Source: Geodermatophilus normandii
GTDB lineage: Bacteria; Actinomycetota; Actinomycetes; Mycobacteriales; Geodermatophilaceae
Direction of reading: 5' to 3'
NCBI RefSeq assembly: GCF_003182485.1
Contig: NZ_QGTX01000001.1
Span: 4,550,001-4,614,000 of the forward strand
Length of the DNA stretch: 64,000 nucleotides
Under the pieces are notes generated by a model, which saw only the letters and a list, made by a program, of their open reading frames with translations, did not search any database and was not told the DNA's origin. Below, piece by piece: positions 17,296 through 28,957 of this stretch (positions are counted from its first letter, which is position 1; the number at the start of each line of letters is the position of its first letter). The translations under genes and the position numbers were made by a program.

Positions 17296-17787
17296 TCACA
17301 CCACGTCGCCGCGGGTGGGCAGGCCGCCGGCGGGACGGTGCCGGTTCTGCTCGTAGTCGTGGATCAGGCCGATCCGGCGGACGTGCCGCTCCTCCCCGCT
17401 CCACGGGGAGGCGAGGAAGTGCAGCACCAGCTCGGTGGCCTCCTCGATCGAGTGCTGGCGCGCGCCGATGGCGCACACGTTCGCGTCGTTGTGCGCCCGC
17501 GCGAGCTCGGCGGTGTCGCGGTTCCACACCAGGGCGGCGCGGACGCCGGGCACCTTGTTGGCCGCGATCTGCTCGCCGTTGCCCGACCCGCCGATGACCA
17601 CGCCGAGGCTGCCCGGCTCGACGACCACCCGCTCGCCGACCTCGAAGCAGAACGGCGGGTAGTCGTCCTGCGGGTCGTACTCGTGGGCGCCGCAGTCGAC
17701 CGGCTCGTGCCCGGCCTCGGCGAGCGCCTGCTTGAGGTGCTCCTTGAAGTCGAGTCCGGCGTGGTCGGTGCCGACGAAGACGCGCAT
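17296..17787 (-). CDS. rpiB: Ribose-5-phosphate isomerase B
   Basis: A 163-residue RpiB/LacAB-family isomerase that interconverts ribose-5-phosphate and ribulose-5-phosphate in the pentose phosphate pathway. It shows the conserved N-terminus MRVFVGTDHAGLDFKEHL, the substrate-binding GVVIGGSGNGEQIAANKVPG (residues 62-81) and ARAHNDANVCAIGAR. In the active-site CG region this protein has GGSGNGE, the mycobacterial-type version with Ser instead of Cys, as in M. tuberculosis RpiB (Rv2465c). It opens the block syntenic with Rv2465c-Rv2478c. Confidence 0.95.
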   Translation of the reverse strand: MRVFVGTDHAGLDFKEHLKQALAEAGHEPVDCGAHEYDPQDDYPPFCFEVGERVVVEPGSLGVVIGGSGNGEQIAANKVPGVRAALVWNRDTAELARAHNDANVCAIGARQHSIEEATELVLHFLASPWSGEERHVRRIGLIHDYEQNRHRPAGGLPTRGDVV

Positions 17788-17812
17788 GGCCCGAGTCTGT
17801 CAGGGTCGGCAC

Positions 17813-18481
17813 GTGGCGGTGCTCGGGGTCGACGGCTGGCGCGGCGCCTGGGCCGGGGCGCTCCTGCAGGGCCGCGCGGTGACCCTCCTGGCGCTGGGCG
17901 ACGTCGCCGCCGTCCTCGCCGTGCCGGACGTCGCCCTGGTCGGCATCGACATGCCGATCGGGCTGTCCGACGACGGGGTGCGGGCCTGTGACGTCGCGGC
18001 GCGGCGCCTGCTCGGCCGGGCCGGCAGCTCGGTCTTCCCCGCCCCGGTGCGCGCGGTGCTCGGCGCCCGCGACCACGCCGACGCGCGGCGGCGGTCGGTC
18101 GAGGCCACCGGCGGCCGCTCGCTGTCGGCGCAGTCGTTCCACCTCGTCCGGTCGATCGCGGCCCTCGACGACGCGCTGGGCGACCCGCCGCGCGACGACG
18201 TCGTCGAGGTGCACCCGGAGCTGGCCTTCCGCGCGCTCGACACCCGGGTCGGCGACCCGAAGTCGAGCGCGCGCGGGCTGGCGCAGCGGATCCGCGCGCT
18301 GCAGCCGGTGATGGACGTGCTCGACGCGCTCGCCGCCGCGCCGGCCGGCCTGCCCGCCGTCGACGCGCTCGACGCCTGCGCCGCCGCGTGGTCGGCCCGG
18401 CGGGTCGCCGACGGCCGGGCGGAGTGCGTGGGCGACGGCGCCCGCGACGCCCGCGGCCGGCCGATGCGGATCTGCTGGTGA
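17813..18481 (+). CDS. DUF429 family protein
   Basis: A 222-residue protein of the DUF429 family, a predicted RNase H-fold nuclease. Acidic residues typical of the fold are in VLGVDGWRGAWAG (N-terminal Asp) and GIDMPIGL; VEVHPELAFRAL and VDALDACAAAW continue the family pattern. It starts at GTG 17813, 25 bases from the divergent rpiB start. Its TGA overlaps the GTG of the beta-lactamase-fold gene, indicating coupled translation. The substrate is unknown. Confidence 0.82.
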   Translation: MAVLGVDGWRGAWAGALLQGRAVTLLALGDVAAVLAVPDVALVGIDMPIGLSDDGVRACDVAARRLLGRAGSSVFPAPVRAVLGARDHADARRRSVEATGGRSLSAQSFHLVRSIAALDDALGDPPRDDVVEVHPELAFRALDTRVGDPKSSARGLAQRIRALQPVMDVLDALAAAPAGLPAVDALDACAAAWSARRVADGRAECVGDGARDARGRPMRICW

Positions 18482-19239
18482 CCTTCGCGGAGGTCGTCGA
18501 CGGCGTGTTCGTCCGGCGGCACGAGTCCCTCGACCTCAACTGCGGGCTCGTGGTGGGCGACGGCGCCTGCCTCGTCGTCGACACCCGGTCGCACCCGGGC
18601 GAGGCCGCCGACCTCGTCGCGGCCGTCCGCCGGGTGACCCCCCACCCGTGGACCGTCGTCGACACCCACGCCCACTACGACCACTGCTTCGGCAACGCCG
18701 CCTTCCGCCCGGCGACGATCTGGGGATCGCGCGGCTGCGCGGCCGACCTGCTGGCCACCGGCGAGGCGCAGCGCGCCGCCCGGGTGGCCGAGCTGCTCGC
18801 CGAGGGGGACGCCGAGGGTGCGGAGCAGGTCCGGCGGGCGCCGCTGGACCCGCCGGACGCGCTGGTCGACGACGTCGCCGTCCTGGACGTCGGCGGGGTC
18901 GAGGTGGTGCTGCGGTTCCTCGGCCGCGGGCACACCGGGCACGACCTCGTGGTGGAGGTCGAGGACGGAGTGGTCTTCGCCGGCGACCTGGTCGAGGAGG
19001 GCGCCCCGCCGGCGTTCGACGACGCCTTCCCGGTGGAGTGGCCGGCGACGCTCGGGCGGCTGCACGCGATGGCCCGCGGGCCGGTGGTCCCCGGCCACGG
19101 CGCGGTCGTGGACGCCGCGTTCGTGGGCGCCCAGCGCGAGGAGCTGCTGGCGGTGCTGGCGGCCCTGCGCGCCGGCCGGCTCGACCGCGGCCCCTACCCC
19201 GAGGCGACGATGCGGACGGCCGCCTCGCGGCTGGGGTGA
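18478..19239 (+). CDS. MBL-fold metallo-hydrolase
   Basis: A 253-residue metallo-beta-lactamase-fold protein starting at GTG 18478, which overlaps the DUF429 stop. The metal-binding motif is DTHAHYDHCFGN (HxHxDH, near residue 62), with a further His in GRGHTGHD, Asp in FAGDLVEEG and His in VPGHGAVV. It probably binds two zinc ions. MBL-fold enzymes of this type hydrolyse thioesters, esters or phosphodiesters; the sequence does not tell which. There is no signal peptide, so it is cytoplasmic. Confidence 0.85.
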   Translation: MTFAEVVDGVFVRRHESLDLNCGLVVGDGACLVVDTRSHPGEAADLVAAVRRVTPHPWTVVDTHAHYDHCFGNAAFRPATIWGSRGCAADLLATGEAQRAARVAELLAEGDAEGAEQVRRAPLDPPDALVDDVAVLDVGGVEVVLRFLGRGHTGHDLVVEVEDGVVFAGDLVEEGAPPAFDDAFPVEWPATLGRLHAMARGPVVPGHGAVVDAAFVGAQREELLAVLAALRAGRLDRGPYPEATMRTAASRLG

Positions 19240-19251
19240 GGCGACGCGACC

Positions 19252-20007
19252 TCAGGTGAGGCGGCGCAGGACGGGCAGCGGCAGCACCCGCAGCAGCGCC
19301 GACACCGGCCGCCACGGCCACTCGGGCACGTAGGCCCGGACCGGCTCGCGCTCGATCGCGGCGACGAGGGCGTCGACGCCGGTGTCGAGGTCGACGGTGA
19401 ACGGGCCGCGGCGGCCGACGTTGATGGCGGTCTCGATGTAGCCGGGCAGCACGGTGGTGACCCGGATGCCGCTGCCGAGCAGGTCGGAGCGGATGCCCTC
19501 GGCCAGGGCGTTGAGCGCGGCCTTGCTCGCGCTGTAGGCGGTGCGGCTGCCGGTCATCCCGCGGACCGAGGCCACCGAGCTGATCAACACGAGGTGGCCG
19601 GAGCCCTGCGCGCGGAACAGCTCGACGGCGGCCTCGCACTGCGCGTGGGTGCCGAGCACGTTGGTGGCGAGCACCGCCCGGTTGGCCGCGGCGGCGCCGG
19701 TGCCGATCGAGGAGCCGTTGCCGATGCCGGCGTTGGCGACGAACCGGTCGATGCCGCCGAGCTCCGCGGCCAGCGCCGGGACGCCCTCGGCCACCGCCTG
19801 CGGGTCGTCGACGTCGAGCGCGGCGGTGACCACGCGGATGCCGGGGTGGGCGGCGAGCAGCTCGTCGCGGAGCTCCTCGAGCAGGGCGGTGCGGCGGGCG
19901 GCGAGGGCGAGGTCACGGCCGCGCGCGGCGAAGCGGCGGGCCATGCCCTCGCCGAGGCCGGAGCTGGCGCCGGTGATCAGGATGCGCTGGCGGACGGGAC
20001 GCGGCAC
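19252..20007 (-). CDS. Short-chain dehydrogenase/reductase
   Basis: A 251-residue SDR. ILITGASSGLGEGMARRFA gives the NADP-binding TGxxxGxG motif, NAGIGNG the NAG motif, ISSVASV the catalytic Ser and YSASKAA the YxxxK pair; LPGYIETAI fits the PG motif. The C-terminal PEWPWRPVSALLRVLPLPVLRRL is hydrophobic and basic and may touch the membrane. Start GTG 20007 lacks a clear ribosome site. It resembles mycobacterial SDRs active on lipid-like substrates, but the substrate is not predictable here. Confidence 0.85.
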   Translation of the reverse strand: MPRPVRQRILITGASSGLGEGMARRFAARGRDLALAARRTALLEELRDELLAAHPGIRVVTAALDVDDPQAVAEGVPALAAELGGIDRFVANAGIGNGSSIGTGAAAANRAVLATNVLGTHAQCEAAVELFRAQGSGHLVLISSVASVRGMTGSRTAYSASKAALNALAEGIRSDLLGSGIRVTTVLPGYIETAINVGRRGPFTVDLDTGVDALVAAIEREPVRAYVPEWPWRPVSALLRVLPLPVLRRLT

Positions 20008-20040
20008 GCGACCAGCATGCCGCGCCCGTCCGGCCCCGCT

Positions 20041-20183
20041 GCAGGGGCCCGCCGCGAGCCCGGTGACGTGCTGGAACGGCCCCCTTGCAGGGTCCCGCCG
20101 CGAGCCCGGTGACGTGCTGGAACGGCCCCCTTGCAGGGTCCCGCCGCGAGCGCGCGAGTGGCGGGGGGCAAGGGGGTCCTTCG
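20041..20183. repeat. 3'-end hairpin repeat, family A copy 2, with tandem 46-base duplication
   Basis: Read on the minus strand, this starts right after the stop of the DsbA-like gene with cgaaggacccccttgc, folds with outer stem CCCCTTGC/GCAAGGGG and inner CCCGCC/GGCGGG, then continues as ggccgttccagcacgtcacc. Two perfect 46-base units (20055-20100, 20101-20146) plus a partial third repeat the distal half. It should end transcription of the DsbA-like gene. Confidence 0.7.
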
Positions 20184-20846
20184 TCAGCGGCGGGTGAGCT
20201 CGAGGGCGTCGGCGGGCACCGAGTCCATGTCGGGGCCGGACGTGCGGGTCCGCTTGAGCTCCCAGAAGTCGGGCAGGTTGGCGAGCAGGACGGCGCCGTC
20301 GAAGGCCTTCCCGGCGTCCTCGCCGGTGGGCACCCTGCTGATGACCGGCCCGAAGAAGGCGACGCCGTCGATGTGCATCACCGGGGTGCCGACGTCGTCG
20401 CCGACGGGGTCCATGCCGGCGTGGTGGCTCTTCTCCAGCGCCTCGTCGTACTCGGTGGAGCCGGCGGCCTCGGCCAGCTCCGCGGGCAGGCCGACCCTCT
20501 CCAGCGCCGGGGCGATGATCTCGTCGAGCTCGAGCTCCTCGTGGTGCCGCAACGTGCCCATGGCGGTGTAGAGGTCGCCGAGGACCTCGTCGCCGTGCTT
20601 CTCGGCGGCGGCGATCGCGACCCGGACCGGCCCGATCGCCTTGGTCATCATCTCCTGGTACCCGGCCGGCAGGTCGCGGCCGCGGTTGAGCACGGCCAGG
20701 GACATGACGTGCCAGTGCAGGTCGATGTCGCGCACCTTGGCCGCCTCGAGCACCCAGCGGCTGGTCAGCCACGCCCAGGGGCACAGCGGGTCGAACCAGA
20801 AGTCCACCCGGGCCCTCGCCGGAGAGCTCTGCACTGCCTCGGTCAT
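20184..20846 (-). CDS. DsbA-family protein, Rv2466c-like (mycothiol-dependent reductase family)
   Basis: A 220-residue thioredoxin-fold protein closely following M. tuberculosis Rv2466c in order and sequence: [74 protein letters not shown] and ELKRTRT. Rv2466c uses CPWC with mycothiol; here the second Cys is Ala (Cys22-Pro-Trp-Ala25), so only a one-Cys mechanism with mycothiol is possible. ATG 20846 follows GAGAGGGA. It is divergent from pepN, as in mycobacteria. A role in redox defence or reduction of nitro compounds is inferred from the family. Confidence 0.85.
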   Translation of the reverse strand: MTEAVQSSPARARVDFWFDPLCPWAWLTSRWVLEAAKVRDIDLHWHVMSLAVLNRGRDLPAGYQEMMTKAIGPVRVAIAAAEKHGDEVLGDLYTAMGTLRHHEELELDEIIAPALERVGLPAELAEAAGSTEYDEALEKSHHAGMDPVGDDVGTPVMHIDGVAFFGPVISRVPTGEDAGKAFDGAVLLANLPDFWELKRTRTSGPDMDSVPADALELTRR

Positions 20847-20978
20847 CCGTCGTCCCTCTCGTCGTCGTCGCAGCCGGCCCGTGCGGCACCGGCTCCTGCG
20901 GCTGCCAAGCACGTGGCGGGGCCGCTTGTTCCCCCGTCCCCGGCGGGCGTGTCGGCCGTCCGTGGGAAGCTGCCCGGC

Positions 20979-23531
<2,553 letters not shown>

Positions 23532-23542
23532 CCCGCAGTACA

Positions 23543-23579
23543 CGAGAGGCCCAGGACCCGGCGGGTCCTGGGCCTCTCG
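23543..23579. terminator. Bidirectional hairpin terminator
   Basis: A perfect 17-bp stem (23543-23559 with 23563-23579) closed by a three-base loop, between the convergent pepN and DUF5130 genes. It is the strongest simple hairpin in the window and suits termination from both sides, though there is no T tract. Confidence 0.85.
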
Positions 23580-23604
23580 GGTGACCGGAGGTGTGCGCGG
23601 CCGC

Positions 23605-24054
23605 TCAGTGCCGCGCGGTGCGCGGGTGGCCGGCCTGGTCCGACAGCTGCCGCAGGCCGTTGACGATGCCCCCCACGAGGTCGCCCGCGGCGAAGGAGTT
23701 GGTCATCGACAGCACCGCGAGCGCGCAGGCGCGGTCGGGCAGGCGGCGGGCGGCCGAGGCCCCGGTGACCACCTCGATGACCCGCTGGCCCGGGGAGACG
23801 GCCAGCAGCACCGAGTCGAGCGGGTCGCCACCGCGGGCGTGCAGCTCCTCGGCGCGGATGCGGGTCTTGGGCCCGAGGTCGCCGATGTAGAGCGTGAACC
23901 GCAGGCCGGTCTCGCGCGAGGACATGGTCAGCGCCTCGTCGAGCCGCGCCAGCTCGCGGTAGCTGAAGATCGTGTCGTAGCCCTGGTCGGCCCGGTTCGG
24001 CGCGGTGTCGACCGTCCCGGTGTCGTGGGCGTCGGCATCCAGCACGCGGGTCAT
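23605..24054 (-). CDS. DUF5130 family protein
   Basis: A 149-residue protein matching actinobacterial DUF5130 (Rv2468c type), a TPM-domain-like fold. Visible blocks are [56 protein letters not shown] and [19 protein letters not shown]. It has no signal peptide and probably acts in the cytoplasm or at the membrane inner face. Position after pepN is conserved with mycobacteria. Function unknown. Confidence 0.8.
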   Translation of the reverse strand: MTRVLDADAHDTGTVDTAPNRADQGYDTIFSYRELARLDEALTMSSRETGLRFTLYIGDLGPKTRIRAEELHARGGDPLDSVLLAVSPGQRVIEVVTGASAARRLPDRACALAVLSMTNSFAAGDLVGGIVNGLRQLSDQAGHPRTARH

Positions 24055-24102
24055 CGCCGGCCTCCTGATGGGGTCGAGGGGAGGGAGAGTGTCACGCCGG
24101 GG

Positions 24103-24486
24103 TCACCAGGTCCCGCGGGCGCCGCCGAGCGGACCGGCCGCCGCGGGCGCCGGCGCACCGGCCGAGCCGGCGGTGGAGCCGTGCGAGCCGGCGATGACGC
24201 TGGAGCCGACGGTGGCCGGGCCGTGGCCGTCGCCCGACCCGATGGCCGCGGTCTCGCCGTAGAGCGAGGAGCCGACGGCCTGCGTGTCGCCCTCGCCCGC
24301 GGCGTGCGTCGGGGCGTTGGCCGGCTGGGGCTCGTACCAGACCGGCTCGTGCTCCCAGGGCTGCCCCGGCTTGTAGCGGAGGCCCTGGCGCTTGCGGCCG
24401 CCGGGCAGGTAGGTCACCGCCCAGAAGAAGACGTACACCGCCAGCGGGGCCACGACAAAGACGAGCAGGGTCTCGACCACGGTCAC
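24103..24486 (-). CDS. Small membrane protein resembling aa3 cytochrome oxidase subunit CtaJ
   Basis: A 127-residue protein with one N-terminal transmembrane helix (VVETLLVFVVAPLAVYVFFW) followed by a basic loop and the motif RYKPGQPWEHEPVWYEP, then a Gly/Ala/Ser-rich tail. The helix plus the PGQPWE-EPVW motif recall the CtaJ accessory subunit of the actinobacterial cytochrome bcc-aa3 supercomplex. The tail is longer than I would expect. It lies 48 bases downstream of the amidase start region and 48 bases upstream of DUF5130's start side, all on the minus strand. Confidence 0.6.
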   Translation of the reverse strand: MTVVETLLVFVVAPLAVYVFFWAVTYLPGGRKRQGLRYKPGQPWEHEPVWYEPQPANAPTHAAGEGDTQAVGSSLYGETAAIGSGDGHGPATVGSSVIAGSHGSTAGSAGAPAPAAAGPLGGARGTW

Positions 24487-24515
24487 GCCGGGAATCTACC
24501 GCCCGCGGTCGACGG

Positions 24516-25955
24516 TCATGCGTCGGCGTGCCAGCCCGGCGGGTGTCGGTGCGCCCACGGCCGGGCCTCCTCCAGCTGGGCCGACAGCGCGATCAGGGTG
24601 GCCTCGTCCGCGGGTCGCCCGACGAGCATGGTGCCGATCGGCAGGCCGTCGCCGGTCCAGTGGAGGGGCACGCTGACGGCGGGCTGGCCGGTCACGTTGT
24701 AGAGCGCGGGGAAGGCGGCGTAGCGCACCTGCCGTGCGAAGTCCGCGGCGCCGTCGCCGTCGGCGTCGAACCAGCCCAGCGGCCGCGGCGTCATCGTCGT
24801 CACCGGGGCGAGCAGGACGTCGAAGGCGTCGGTGGCCCGCACGTACCGGCGGGAGAAGACGCGGAGGGCGTTCAGCGCCTCCATCGCCGCCTGCGCCGAG
24901 AGCGCCAGCCCGCGGGCCCGCAGCTCCCGGGTGAGGGGCCGCAGCTCTCCTCCCCGGCCCGGCGGCACCACCAGGGTCGCGCCCGACAGCGACCACACCC
25001 GCTCGAAGAGGCCCAGGAGGTCGGGAGGGAGCAGGCCGCCCGGGACGTCGGCCACCTCGTGCCCGAGCGACTCGAGCAGCCGGGCGGCGTCGTCGAGGGC
25101 GGTGGCCACCTCCGGCTCCAGCCCGACGCCCGGCACCGGGAACTCCAGCGCCCGGCCGATCCGCAGCCGGCCGGCCGGCCGGTCGGCGCAGCCGAGGAAC
25201 GTCTCCCCGGGCGGGAGGGGCGGCGCCCAGGTCGTGTCGCCGAGGACCGGACCGGCCATCGCGTCGAGCATCGCGGCGGCGTCGCGGACGGTGCGGGCCA
25301 GCGGGCCGTTGGTGCCCAGGCCGGTGACGTCGCTGCCCAGCGGCGCGTTGCTCACCCGGCCGCGGGTGGGCTTGATGCCGAACAGGCCGTTGACGCTCGC
25401 CGGGATGCGGATCGACCCGCCGCCGTCGCTGCCCTGCGCGAACGGCAGCATCCCGGCGGCGACCGCCACGGCCGCGCCGCCGCTGGAGCCGCCGGCCAGG
25501 CGCGTGCGGTCCCACGGGCAGCGGGCGGGACCGGCGACGTCGTTGTCGGTGTAGCAGGGGAAGCCGAACTCCGGGGTGTTGGTCTTGCCCACGCTGACCG
25601 TCCCGGCCGCGGCCAGCCGGGTGACGACGGCGTCGTCGAAGCCGGGCACGAAATCGGCGTACACCGCGGAGCCGAAGGTGGTGCGGACGCCGGCGGTGTT
25701 GTTGAGGTCCTTGATCGCCGTGGGCACGCCGAGCAGGGGCGGGAGGTCGCCGCCGCCCAGCACCCGCGCCTCCGCCTCGGCGGCCGCGGCCAGCGCCCGC
25801 TCGGGCGTCACGGTGACGAAGGCGCCGAGGCCGGCGTCGAGCGCCTCGACCCGGGCGAGCGCCGCCTCGACCAGCTCGACCGGGCTGACCGTCCGGTCCC
25901 GTACGGCGGCGGCCTGCTCCAGCGCGGTGAGCTCGTGCAGCTGCGTCCCGGTCAC
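24516..25955 (-). CDS. Amidase (amidase-signature family)
   Basis: A 479-residue amidase-signature enzyme with the Ser-cisSer-Lys triad: Lys in [12 protein letters not shown] (near residue 82), cis-Ser in [15 protein letters not shown] (near 158) and the nucleophile in [13 protein letters not shown] (near 181). The C-terminus [21 protein letters not shown] is standard. It hydrolyses a carboxamide; the absence of a gatC or gatB neighbour argues against GatA. It is divergent from kynU with about 38 bases between starts, so a joint role in tryptophan or aryl-amide breakdown is possible, though unproven. Confidence 0.9.
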   Translation of the reverse strand: MTGTQLHELTALEQAAAVRDRTVSPVELVEAALARVEALDAGLGAFVTVTPERALAAAAEAEARVLGGGDLPPLLGVPTAIKDLNNTAGVRTTFGSAVYADFVPGFDDAVVTRLAAAGTVSVGKTNTPEFGFPCYTDNDVAGPARCPWDRTRLAGGSSGGAAVAVAAGMLPFAQGSDGGGSIRIPASVNGLFGIKPTRGRVSNAPLGSDVTGLGTNGPLARTVRDAAAMLDAMAGPVLGDTTWAPPLPPGETFLGCADRPAGRLRIGRALEFPVPGVGLEPEVATALDDAARLLESLGHEVADVPGGLLPPDLLGLFERVWSLSGATLVVPPGRGGELRPLTRELRARGLALSAQAAMEALNALRVFSRRYVRATDAFDVLLAPVTTMTPRPLGWFDADGDGAADFARQVRYAAFPALYNVTGQPAVSVPLHWTGDGLPIGTMLVGRPADEATLIALSAQLEEARPWAHRHPPGWHADA

Positions 25956-25993
25956 GGGCGGCGACGCTAGCCCCGCGCGGTAGACAGGTCCGT

Positions 25994-27247
25994 GTGGACC
26001 TGACCCGCGCCGCCGCCGAGGCGCTCGACGACGCCGACCCGCTGGCCGGGTTCCGCGACCGCTTCGCCGGCGTCGACGACGGCCTGCTCTACCTCGACGG
26101 CAACTCGCTGGGCCGCATGCCGCGCGACACCCCGGCCGCGCTCGCCCGGGTGGCCGAGCAGGAGTGGGGCCGCGGGCTGGTCGGGTCGTGGGCGTCCTGG
26201 ATCGACGTCGGCACCCGGGTGGGCGACGTCATCGGCACCGGCGTGCTCGGTGCCCGGCCCGGTGAGGTGCTGCTGGCCAACACCACCACCGTCGACCTCT
26301 ACGAGCTCGTGGTCGCCGCCGCCGACGCCCGCCCCGGCCGCGACGTGCTGGTCTGCTGCGCCGACGACTTCCCGACCGACCGCTACGTCGTCGCCGGGGT
26401 CGCCGCCGCCCGCGGGATGACCGTGCGCGAGGTGCCCGCCGACGTCGACGAGGGGCTCGACCCCGCCGACCTCGCCGCCGCGCTGGACGAGCGGGTCGCC
26501 GTCGTCGTGCTCTCCGCGGTCGCCTACCGCTCGGGTGCCCTGGCCGACGTCCCCGCGGTGACGGCGGCGGCGCGCGAGGCCGGCGCGCTCGTCGTCTGGG
26601 ACCTCTCGCACGCCGCCGGCGCGGTGGAGCTGGACCTGGCCGCGCACGGCGTCGACCTCGCCGTCGGGTGCACCTACAAGTACCTCAACGGCGGGCCCGG
26701 GGCGCCGGCGTTCCTCTACGTGCGGCGGGAGCTGCAGGAGTCGCTGCGCCAGCCGATCTGGGGCTGGTTCGGCCAGCGCGACCAGTTCGCCATGGGGCCG
26801 GTCTACGACCCGGTGCCGGGCATCGGGCGCTTCGCCACCGGGACGCCGCCGGTGCTCGCGGCCGCCGCGGTGGAGGTCGGCGCGCGGCTGGTGGCCGAGG
26901 CGGGCATCGACCGGCTGGCCGCGAAGGGCCGGGCGCTGACCGGCCTCCTCGTCGCGCTGGCCGACGAGGAGCTGGCGCCGCACGGCGTCGCGCTGGCCAG
27001 CCCGCGCGACGCCGCCCGCCGCGGGTCGCACGTCACGCTGGCGCACCCGTCCGCCTGGCAGCTGACGCAGGCGCTGGTCGACCGCGGGGTGGTGCCGGAC
27101 TTCCGCACCCCCGACCGCGTCCGCCTCGGGCCCGCGCCGCTCTACACCCGGTTCGTCGACGTCTGGGACGCCGTCGACCGCTTCCGGGCCCTGCTCGAGG
27201 ACGGCGGCTGGACCGCCTTCCCCGAGGAGCGCGCCCGCGTCACCTGA
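25994..27247 (+). CDS. kynU: Kynureninase
   Basis: A 417-residue PLP enzyme cleaving kynurenine to anthranilate and alanine in the tryptophan-kynurenine pathway. Family motifs: LYLDGNSLGRMP at the N-terminus, SWASWIDVG, VVLSAVAYRSGALADVP, VWDLSHAAGAVELDL with the PLP-pyridine Asp, and the Schiff-base lysine in GCTYKYLNGGPGAPAF (near residue 232). GTG 25994 gives the canonical short N-terminus. No kynA or kynB gene is in the window, so the rest of the pathway is elsewhere or absent. Confidence 0.93.
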   Translation: MDLTRAAAEALDDADPLAGFRDRFAGVDDGLLYLDGNSLGRMPRDTPAALARVAEQEWGRGLVGSWASWIDVGTRVGDVIGTGVLGARPGEVLLANTTTVDLYELVVAAADARPGRDVLVCCADDFPTDRYVVAGVAAARGMTVREVPADVDEGLDPADLAAALDERVAVVVLSAVAYRSGALADVPAVTAAAREAGALVVWDLSHAAGAVELDLAAHGVDLAVGCTYKYLNGGPGAPAFLYVRRELQESLRQPIWGWFGQRDQFAMGPVYDPVPGIGRFATGTPPVLAAAAVEVGARLVAEAGIDRLAAKGRALTGLLVALADEELAPHGVALASPRDAARRGSHVTLAHPSAWQLTQALVDRGVVPDFRTPDRVRLGPAPLYTRFVDVWDAVDRFRALLEDGGWTAFPEERARVT

Positions 27248-27281
27248 GGAGGGCGGGGACGGCGGTCCCTGCCGCTCGGGG

Positions 27282-28145
27282 TCAGGAGACCTCGGGCGGG
27301 ACGCCGATGGGGTTGCGGTCGGGGAAGAGCCCGGCGGTGACGACGGCGCGGCGCACGGGCACCAGCAGCTCGGCGAGGCGGTCGCAGCGGGGGTCCCCGA
27401 GCGCCCGCCACGGACCCAGCGCCAGCCGGTCGGTGTCGGCCTCGATCGCGGTGACCATCGCCAGGCCCTCCGCCGACAGCTCGTCCCCGTCGAGCCAGCC
27501 GCGCCCGGCGAGCTGCTCGGCCGCGGCCGCCCACGCGTCGTCGTCCCACCCGCGGGCCTTCTGCAGCCACTCGCGGTCCACCCGGCCCGCCGCGGCCACC
27601 AGCACGTGCGCGCCGACGCCGGAGACCTCGCGGCCGACGAGCGCCACGGTGTGCCCGTCGCCGCGGTGCTCGCGCAGGGTCGTGAGCGACTGCCACAGCG
27701 CCAGGTGAGGCTCGTCGGGCACGCCCACGGCCGCGTTCGCCGCGGCCAGCGGACGGCCGGGCAGGTCGACCGCCTCGGCCGCGATCCGCGCCAGCCCGGC
27801 CGCCTCCGCCGCCTCGGCCGAGGTCGCCCACTCCCCCAGAACCCGGCGGACCGTCGCGTCGACGCCGGCCAGCCGGGCCGCCAGCGCCTCCTCCGGCGTG
27901 ACCGCCGACCACACCGCGGGCACCCGGCGGGCCACGAACGACGGCGCGAAGTTCACGAAGGTCGCCGTCACGACCTCCGGGCCCACCGGCCCGAGCGGCG
28001 CCGCGCGCATCGCGAAGTACGCCGACCAGAAGCCGGTCAGCCCGGCGGCCTCCGCGGCGGCCCGCGACTCGTCGGAGAAGTACGTGACCGCGTGGTAGGG
28101 CTCGGCCAGCGCCCACAGCCGCCGAGCGGTGCCCGCAGAGGTCAT
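27282..28145 (-). CDS. SCO6745-family helix-turn-helix-type protein
   Basis: A 287-residue protein of the family named after Streptomyces SCO6745, common in actinobacteria. ATG 28145 follows CCGGAGGG at good spacing. Blocks seen: RLWALAEPYHAVTYFSDESR, GFWSAYFAMRAAPLG, FVNFAPSFVARRVPAVW, GRPLAAANAAVG and LWQSLTTLREHRGDGHTVAL. The C-terminal half (GWLDGDELSAEGLAMVTAIE) looks like a winged helix. No catalytic motif is visible and the function is unknown. It faces kynU convergently. Confidence 0.75.
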   Translation of the reverse strand: MTSAGTARRLWALAEPYHAVTYFSDESRAAAEAAGLTGFWSAYFAMRAAPLGPVGPEVVTATFVNFAPSFVARRVPAVWSAVTPEEALAARLAGVDATVRRVLGEWATSAEAAEAAGLARIAAEAVDLPGRPLAAANAAVGVPDEPHLALWQSLTTLREHRGDGHTVALVGREVSGVGAHVLVAAAGRVDREWLQKARGWDDDAWAAAAEQLAGRGWLDGDELSAEGLAMVTAIEADTDRLALGPWRALGDPRCDRLAELLVPVRRAVVTAGLFPDRNPIGVPPEVS

Positions 28146-28169
28146 GGGGTGGCCCTCCGGTGACTCGTC

Positions 28170-28226
28170 GGCCCCGTCCAGGGGCCCGCCCTGCGGGAGC
28201 GAGGGGTGGGGAGGACGGGGTCCTTC
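28170..28226. repeat. 3'-end hairpin repeat, family A copy 3
   Basis: In minus orientation, immediately after the HNH gene stop: ggaaggaccccgtcc, ending ggacggggcc. Outer stem CCCCGTCC/GGACGGGG; the inner part differs from copies 1 and 7. It lies between two minus-strand genes and would separate their transcription. Confidence 0.65.
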
Positions 28227-28227
28227 C

Positions 28228-28836
<609 letters not shown>

Positions 28837-28957
28837 GGAGCACCTCCGGAGGCCCCGGACCGCCGTACCGGGGCGGCCCGCGGGCAAGCCCATAGTGCCC
28901 TGACCAGGCCCGGTGGCGCTCGCGGGAACCCGTCGGGCCGCCGTTACGGTGGTCCGG

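Noticed and set aside
20041..20183. CRISPR array
   Set aside because: The 46-base units are directly adjacent without spacers and no cas genes are present.
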